From: CAYZDV01 sp964477275
GTDB taxonomy: Bacteria > Acidobacteriota > Aminicenantia > Aminicenantales > Aminicenantaceae
Length of the DNA stretch: 24,185 nucleotides
Direction of reading: 5' to 3'
Assembly: GCA_964477275.1 (NCBI GenBank)
Contig: CAYZDV010000016.1
Location: 1-24,185 of the forward strand
The notes beneath the pieces were generated by a model. It had not been told where the DNA came from, searched no databases, and saw only the letters and a list, made by a program, of their open reading frames with translations. The first letter of the stretch is position 1; each line of letters opens with the position of its first letter. Positions 21,106 through 24,185 of this stretch are shown piece by piece. A program made the translations under genes and the position numbers.

Positions 21106-21878
21106 GTGAACCTTCCCAATTTTAATTCGCGCAAGGGAATTGGCCAAGCATTTCTGAAGCTAACTTGCTGCCGCTTCAAGATGACTTCAAAGGGATAATA
21201 AAGTGTCTCCGCCTCGGTGACAATAAAGGCTAATATTGTTGATAGAAGAATAATTAATGTTCTATTGCTTTCCTCTGATTTCGCCGACAAAGACTCTCGC
21301 TTTATAGGTAATTTTGTTTAGAGCTATCAATAGTTATAGTATTTTACGACAGGTTGTAGCCGAAGTCCAAATGCATCCGAGGAGGGATAAATCGGTTATT
21401 TTCTGTTTGACCCCACGATCAAGCGTCTTCGAGCATGAACACGCACGGTATGAATCCTTACAGCACGTACATGTGGAGTCTTTAACCACAAGGTTCGGAG
21501 CGATCCATCCACTCCTCGCAGAGTATCGCGATAGAGTCTTGAGTTTGTTCTGCATGTCAATACAAAATGGGGACAGTCCCCATTTTGTATACCATGTCCG
21601 CTCAGCCCTGCTCACGGTTTTCTCAACACCCAGCCTGACCCTCTTCAATCATCCAGAAATAGGTCTTTATCACGGAAAAAAAGATGCTTCCTTCAGAGTT
21701 TTCTCTCTGCAGTTCGGGTTCTTGACAAGTCGTCAAACAGAATCTACATTATGAAAGATTATGAAAGCGTTCTGAATCCCTCAGCAAAAAGAACCAGAGA
21801 TATAGCATGCATTCCGGACAAGGCATGAAAAGGGAGGGGCTTCTGGTGAAGTGAAATTTCACAGGAGGCGTATTCATC
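21106..21878. other. Long gene-poor region
   Basis: No recognisable gene in 773 bases. Open frames on both strands (for example 21314-21754 plus, 21334-21648 minus) have no family character and run across a palindrome, so I take them as chance. The region holds the REP-like palindrome at 21560-21590 and a tandem ATTATGAAAG pair at 21749-21768. It may be decayed accessory DNA. The macrodomain gene's promoter probably lies near 21780-21860. Confidence 0.55.
21560..21590. repeat. REP-like palindrome, copy 2
   Basis: A perfect 13-bp inverted repeat, ATACAAAATGGGG / CCCCATTTTGTAT, around ACAGT. The core GGGGACAGTCCCC matches the minus-strand core of copy 1 (GGGGACAGGCCCC) at all but one base. Palindromes of this core are dispersed in many bacterial genomes, often near REP-associated transposase genes. 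No transposase gene lies in this window. Confidence 0.7.
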
Positions 21879-22415
21879 ATGGAGAAAACAATGTCAGATG
21901 TTATAATCAAGGGCGTTAAAGGAGACATCGCTTCACAGGCGGATGTAACGGCTGTTGTCAACGCAGCCAACGCTCAGCTCAGAATGGGCGGAGGTGTTGC
22001 GGGTGCCATCCACCGGGCAGCAGGTCCAGGGCTTGAAGAAGAGTGCCGTCCTCTGGCACCCATCAGGCCGGGAGAAGCCGTTATCACGGGAGGACATGGA
22101 CTTCCAAATCGTTACGTCATCCACTGCCTGGGCCCTATTTACGGCGTGGATAAGCCGGAAGGCAAAATTCTGGCAAATTGCTACCGTCATGCATTAAGTC
22201 TTGCTGAAGAATACAGGATAGATTCAATCGCCTTTCCCGCCATTTCTACAGGCGCATTTGGTTACCCCATTGAAGAAGCGGCAGAAGTGGCATTCAAAAC
22301 GATTATGGAGATTGCGCCTGAACTCCGGTATGTCAAAAGGATTCGATTTGTGCTTTACAGTGACAGAGACCTTGACATTCATGAAAAAACATTAGCCCGT
22401 CTTTCAAGAACATGA
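21879..22415 (+). CDS. Macrodomain protein (ADP-ribose-binding, MacroD-like)
   Basis: 178 residues forming one macrodomain. Motifs: VVNAANAQLRMGGGVAGAIH (27-45 region) with the substrate-binding Asn-rich loop and glycine loop, GLPNRYVIHCLGPIYG, and the second loop FPAISTGAFGYPIEEAA (119-135). MacroD-like enzymes remove ADP-ribose from proteins or deacetylate O-acetyl-ADP-ribose. The Asn31 and GGGVAGAI pattern suggests an active hydrolase rather than only a reader. AGGAGG is ten bases before ATG 21879; ATG 21891 is an alternative. It stands alone between the gene-poor stretch and the GNAT gene. A DarG-like antitoxin role would need a DarT partner, which is not seen. Confidence 0.9.
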   Translation: MEKTMSDVIIKGVKGDIASQADVTAVVNAANAQLRMGGGVAGAIHRAAGPGLEEECRPLAPIRPGEAVITGGHGLPNRYVIHCLGPIYGVDKPEGKILANCYRHALSLAEEYRIDSIAFPAISTGAFGYPIEEAAEVAFKTIMEIAPELRYVKRIRFVLYSDRDLDIHEKTLARLSRT

Positions 22416-22439
22416 AAAGATGTGTGGTAAAATATCCGC

Positions 22440-22847
22440 ATGCGAATCCGAAAAGCCGAGAGGACGGACTTTTCTCAAATCATCGGTCTCGCCGTAAAAC
22501 ACAACCTCGACTATGAGGGCATGGCCAGCGACGACTTCTGGGTAGCGGTTGACGGCGGTAGAATCGTCGGCATTTGCGGGCTCAAGAAGCACCCGGATTG
22601 CCAGGAGCTCTGTTCGCTCGGCGTCGAGGAAACCTTCCAGAAAAGAGGATTGGGCACCCGGCTCTCCGAAACTCTCCTCAGGGAAACGTCGGGCGATATC
22701 TACCTGGCCACGGTAATCCCGGAGTTTTTTGAAAGACTCGGCTTCAAAAAAACAGGCCGTCCTCCTGCTTCGATGATCAAGAAAAGCGACTGGTGCGCCG
22801 GCTGCAGCCGCGACCGCTGCACGATTATGCTCAAAAAACGAGGATGA
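22440..22847 (+). CDS. GNAT-family N-acetyltransferase
   Basis: 135 residues. The acetyl-CoA-binding region is LGVEETFQKRGLGTRLSETL (about 60-79), with the Q/RxxGxG motif as QKRGLG. The N-terminal MRIRKAERTDFSQIIGL and the central VGICGLKKHPDCQELCSLGV fit the family of ArgA-like small GNATs. LATVIPEFFERLGF follows near the C terminus. The final WCAGCSRDRC has three cysteines (C-x2-C-x4-C) that could bind a metal. The start lies 24 bases after the macrodomain stop with no strong ribosome site. It shares an ATGA overlap with the next gene, so the two are coupled. The substrate is unknown; an N-acetylglutamate synthase-like role is only a guess. Confidence 0.85.
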   Translation: MRIRKAERTDFSQIIGLAVKHNLDYEGMASDDFWVAVDGGRIVGICGLKKHPDCQELCSLGVEETFQKRGLGTRLSETLLRETSGDIYLATVIPEFFERLGFKKTGRPPASMIKKSDWCAGCSRDRCTIMLKKRG

Positions 22848-23716
22848 ACCTGCCGCGGTTCCCGGAATTCAAGCTTGTTGGACTCGAAGACAAAGAAACC
22901 ATCACCCGATTCACCCTCAATTTTCCTTCCGAGGCCTGCGAGATCAACTTCGCCAATATTTTCATCTGGAAGAATTTCGAGCACACCAAGTTCACGACGG
23001 TCAACGGCAACCTCTGCATCCTCTGTGAGCCGCCCTCTGAACCCGCCTATTTTCTCCAGCCGCTGGGCGCAACCAGCATCCGCGAAACGATCGAAACTTG
23101 CCTCTCTTTCTCTCCGCACCTCTCCCGGGTTCCGGAAGCCTTCATCCGTCAGCACTGCGGCGGGCTGCGCCACGAACCCGACAGGAACAACTTCGACTAC
23201 GTCTATCTGGCTTCAGACCTTATCTCTCTCAAGGGGAAAAAGTACGACAGCAAGCGAAACAGGATCAGAAAATTCGAAAAGAGCCACAGCTACAGGTACC
23301 TGAGGCTCTCTCCCGGACATCTCGAGGGCTGCTGCCATCTTTTTGAAGAATGGGCGGAGTTCAAGGCCCTGCAGCGTGGCCCTATTCCAGAAGCGCAAAA
23401 ATTGGCCATCCTGGAGGCCCTCACCCACTTTGAGGAGCTGGACCTCGTCGGCGGTGCGATCGAAGTCGAAGGCCGGATCGAAGCCTTTTCGGTCGGCGGG
23501 AGGTTGAACGCCGACACGGCCGTCATCCACATCGAGATTGCCAATCCCGCTTATGATGGCCTCGGCCAGCTGATCAACCGCGAATTCGTCAAAAAAGAGT
23601 GGGCGGCCTTCAAATTCATCAACCGGGAGCAGGACGAGGGCATCTCCGGCCTGCGTCGAGCCAAGAGCTCTTACCACCCGCACCACCTGGTCAAAAAATA
23701 CAACGTCTGGAGATAA
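22844..23716 (+). CDS. DUF2156 protein (phosphatidylglycerol lysyltransferase C-domain type)
   Basis: 290 residues from ATG 22844, chosen because it forms an ATGA overlap with the GNAT stop; a longer frame from 22793 lies inside that gene. The fold is a double GNAT-like domain. Seen: EINFANIFIWKNFEHTKFTT (about 33-52), YVYLASDLISLKGKKYDSKR (119-138) with KRNRIRKFEK, and near the end EIANPAYDGLGQLINREFVK, INREQDEGISGLRRAKSSY and HHLVKKYNVW. These match LPG_synthase_C/DUF2156 proteins, which transfer aminoacyl groups from aminoacyl-tRNA to lipids when fused to a membrane flippase. There is no membrane part here, so it is a soluble stand-alone form of unknown substrate. I do not assign it to lipid lysinylation. 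Confidence 0.85.
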   Translation: MNLPRFPEFKLVGLEDKETITRFTLNFPSEACEINFANIFIWKNFEHTKFTTVNGNLCILCEPPSEPAYFLQPLGATSIRETIETCLSFSPHLSRVPEAFIRQHCGGLRHEPDRNNFDYVYLASDLISLKGKKYDSKRNRIRKFEKSHSYRYLRLSPGHLEGCCHLFEEWAEFKALQRGPIPEAQKLAILEALTHFEELDLVGGAIEVEGRIEAFSVGGRLNADTAVIHIEIANPAYDGLGQLINREFVKKEWAAFKFINREQDEGISGLRRAKSSYHPHHLVKKYNVWR

Positions 23717-24105
23717 AGCGACCATCCGGTGATCAAATCAATCCCGGAGGACTTTATTCTCTTTTTTCCTCTTCACTTTTCTGCCGTTGTCGCCTCTGTA
23801 ACCATAATACCCGAGCACAAACCGGAAGAATTCCCGGCCGCGTGGAGCAATCCGGAGAAAATCGGGGAAGAAAATATTTTTCAATCTTCTGAAGCGAAAA
23901 TCGACTAAGAAATCTAAGGTTTAATCCAAATTGCTACGGAGAGGGGAAGAAGCCATCGGAGACTGCCAAAACTCAAAAGAAAAAAATCTTCGAAGAAATC
24001 CTCTATTCCTCATCATTCAACCCGTTTTGCCGGAATATGCCTCTTCTCTCTTCGGAAGCAACTCACTACTCATCTTCCAAAATCCTATCTTCAATGGAGA
24101 AGGAC
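23717..24105. other. Intergenic region, possibly with a decayed gene end
   Basis: No intact gene. On the minus strand a stop-to-stop frame of about 50 codons (roughly 23910 to 23750) encodes FFPDFLRIAPRGREFF and VLGYYGYRGDNGRKVKRKK without a start codon. This could be the tail of a lost gene. On the plus strand a GTG frame of similar length at 23729 has no ribosome site. The last ~150 bases before the PilZ gene should carry its promoter. Confidence 0.4.
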
Positions 24106-24185
24106 ATGGATGAAAGAAGAAAGTATCCACGCTTCAAATGTTTGTTCCCTGCCGAAGTCATCAAAGCAGGAGGCAAATCCGGCTT
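24106..24185 (+). CDS. PilZ-domain protein, N-terminal part
   Basis: Cut off by the window edge after 26 codons. ATG 24106 is preceded by GGAG and reads MDERRKYPRFKCLFPAEVIK followed by AGGKSG. RRKYPRF is the RxxxR-type opening of PilZ domains, which bind cyclic di-GMP through the arginines, and PAEV with a later G-rich turn fits the first strands. What the protein regulates cannot be told from this part. Confidence 0.75.
   Translation, partial: MDERRKYPRFKCLFPAEVIKAGGKSG

Noticed and set aside
21102..21754. Short open frames on both strands after abiEii
   Set aside because: They have no motif, overlap each other, and two cross the 31-base palindrome.
21749..21768. Tandem ATTATGAAAG pair as a regulatory repeat or CRISPR-like unit
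   Set aside because: Only two ten-base copies without spacers; chance is likely. No CRISPR array was seen anywhere in the window.

Overview
This is a chromosomal window that looks like a diderm (Gram-negative-type) bacterium with moderately GC-rich core genes. A heptosyltransferase-like GT9 tail points to lipopolysaccharide. An archaeal-type HMG-CoA synthase/thiolase/DUF35 set, ECF sigma/anti-sigma operons and a beta-propeller remnant would fit an Acidobacteriota or Aminicenantes-like lineage. That taxonomic guess is inference of low confidence. No computation or database search was run; all family calls come from reading motifs.

Layout. 1-932: end of a heptosyltransferase and an isoprenylcysteine-methyltransferase-family membrane protein. 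933-1271 (minus): 5' remnant of a secreted beta-propeller gene. 1640-2450: a two-gene nucleotidyltransferase toxin/antitoxin-like module. 2689-3354: TrmH-type tRNA methyltransferase. 6016 to 3368 (minus): ECF sigma factor, membrane anti-sigma-like protein and an HtrA-like PDZ protein whose catalytic triad appears degenerate. 13322 to 6170 (minus): a seven-gene operon, in order of transcription HMG-CoA synthase, thiolase, DUF35 protein, methylcrotonyl-CoA carboxylase beta subunit, methylglutaconyl-CoA hydratase, biotin carboxylase and biotin carrier protein. 13568-16648 (plus): a second ECF sigma/anti-sigma pair, then two small membrane proteins and a DUF4097 beta-solenoid protein. 18443 to 16691 (minus): a LipM/LplA-family protein and an unrecognised 298-residue protein, followed by tRNA-Gly(CCC). 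18819-21105: an AbiEi/AbiEii system with a strong promoter dyad, its toxin gene split by an in-frame TGA. 21106-21878: gene-poor, holding a REP-like palindrome. 21879-23716: macrodomain protein, GNAT acetyltransferase and DUF2156 protein. 24106-end: start of a PilZ-domain protein.

How the genes work together. The central operon joins a complete acetyl-CoA to HMG-CoA module of archaeal type to the HMG-CoA, 3-methylglutaconyl-CoA and 3-methylcrotonyl-CoA enzymes of leucine catabolism. No HMG-CoA lyase, isovaleryl-CoA dehydrogenase or HMG-CoA reductase lies in the window. The cluster could therefore run leucine breakdown to acetyl-CoA without HMG-CoA lyase, or run backwards to make isoprenoid-like or iso-branched acyl-CoA. 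It is flanked on both sides by envelope-stress sigma operons. The two nucleotidyltransferase modules and the AT-richer 18.6-22.4 kb stretch look like acquired accessory DNA.
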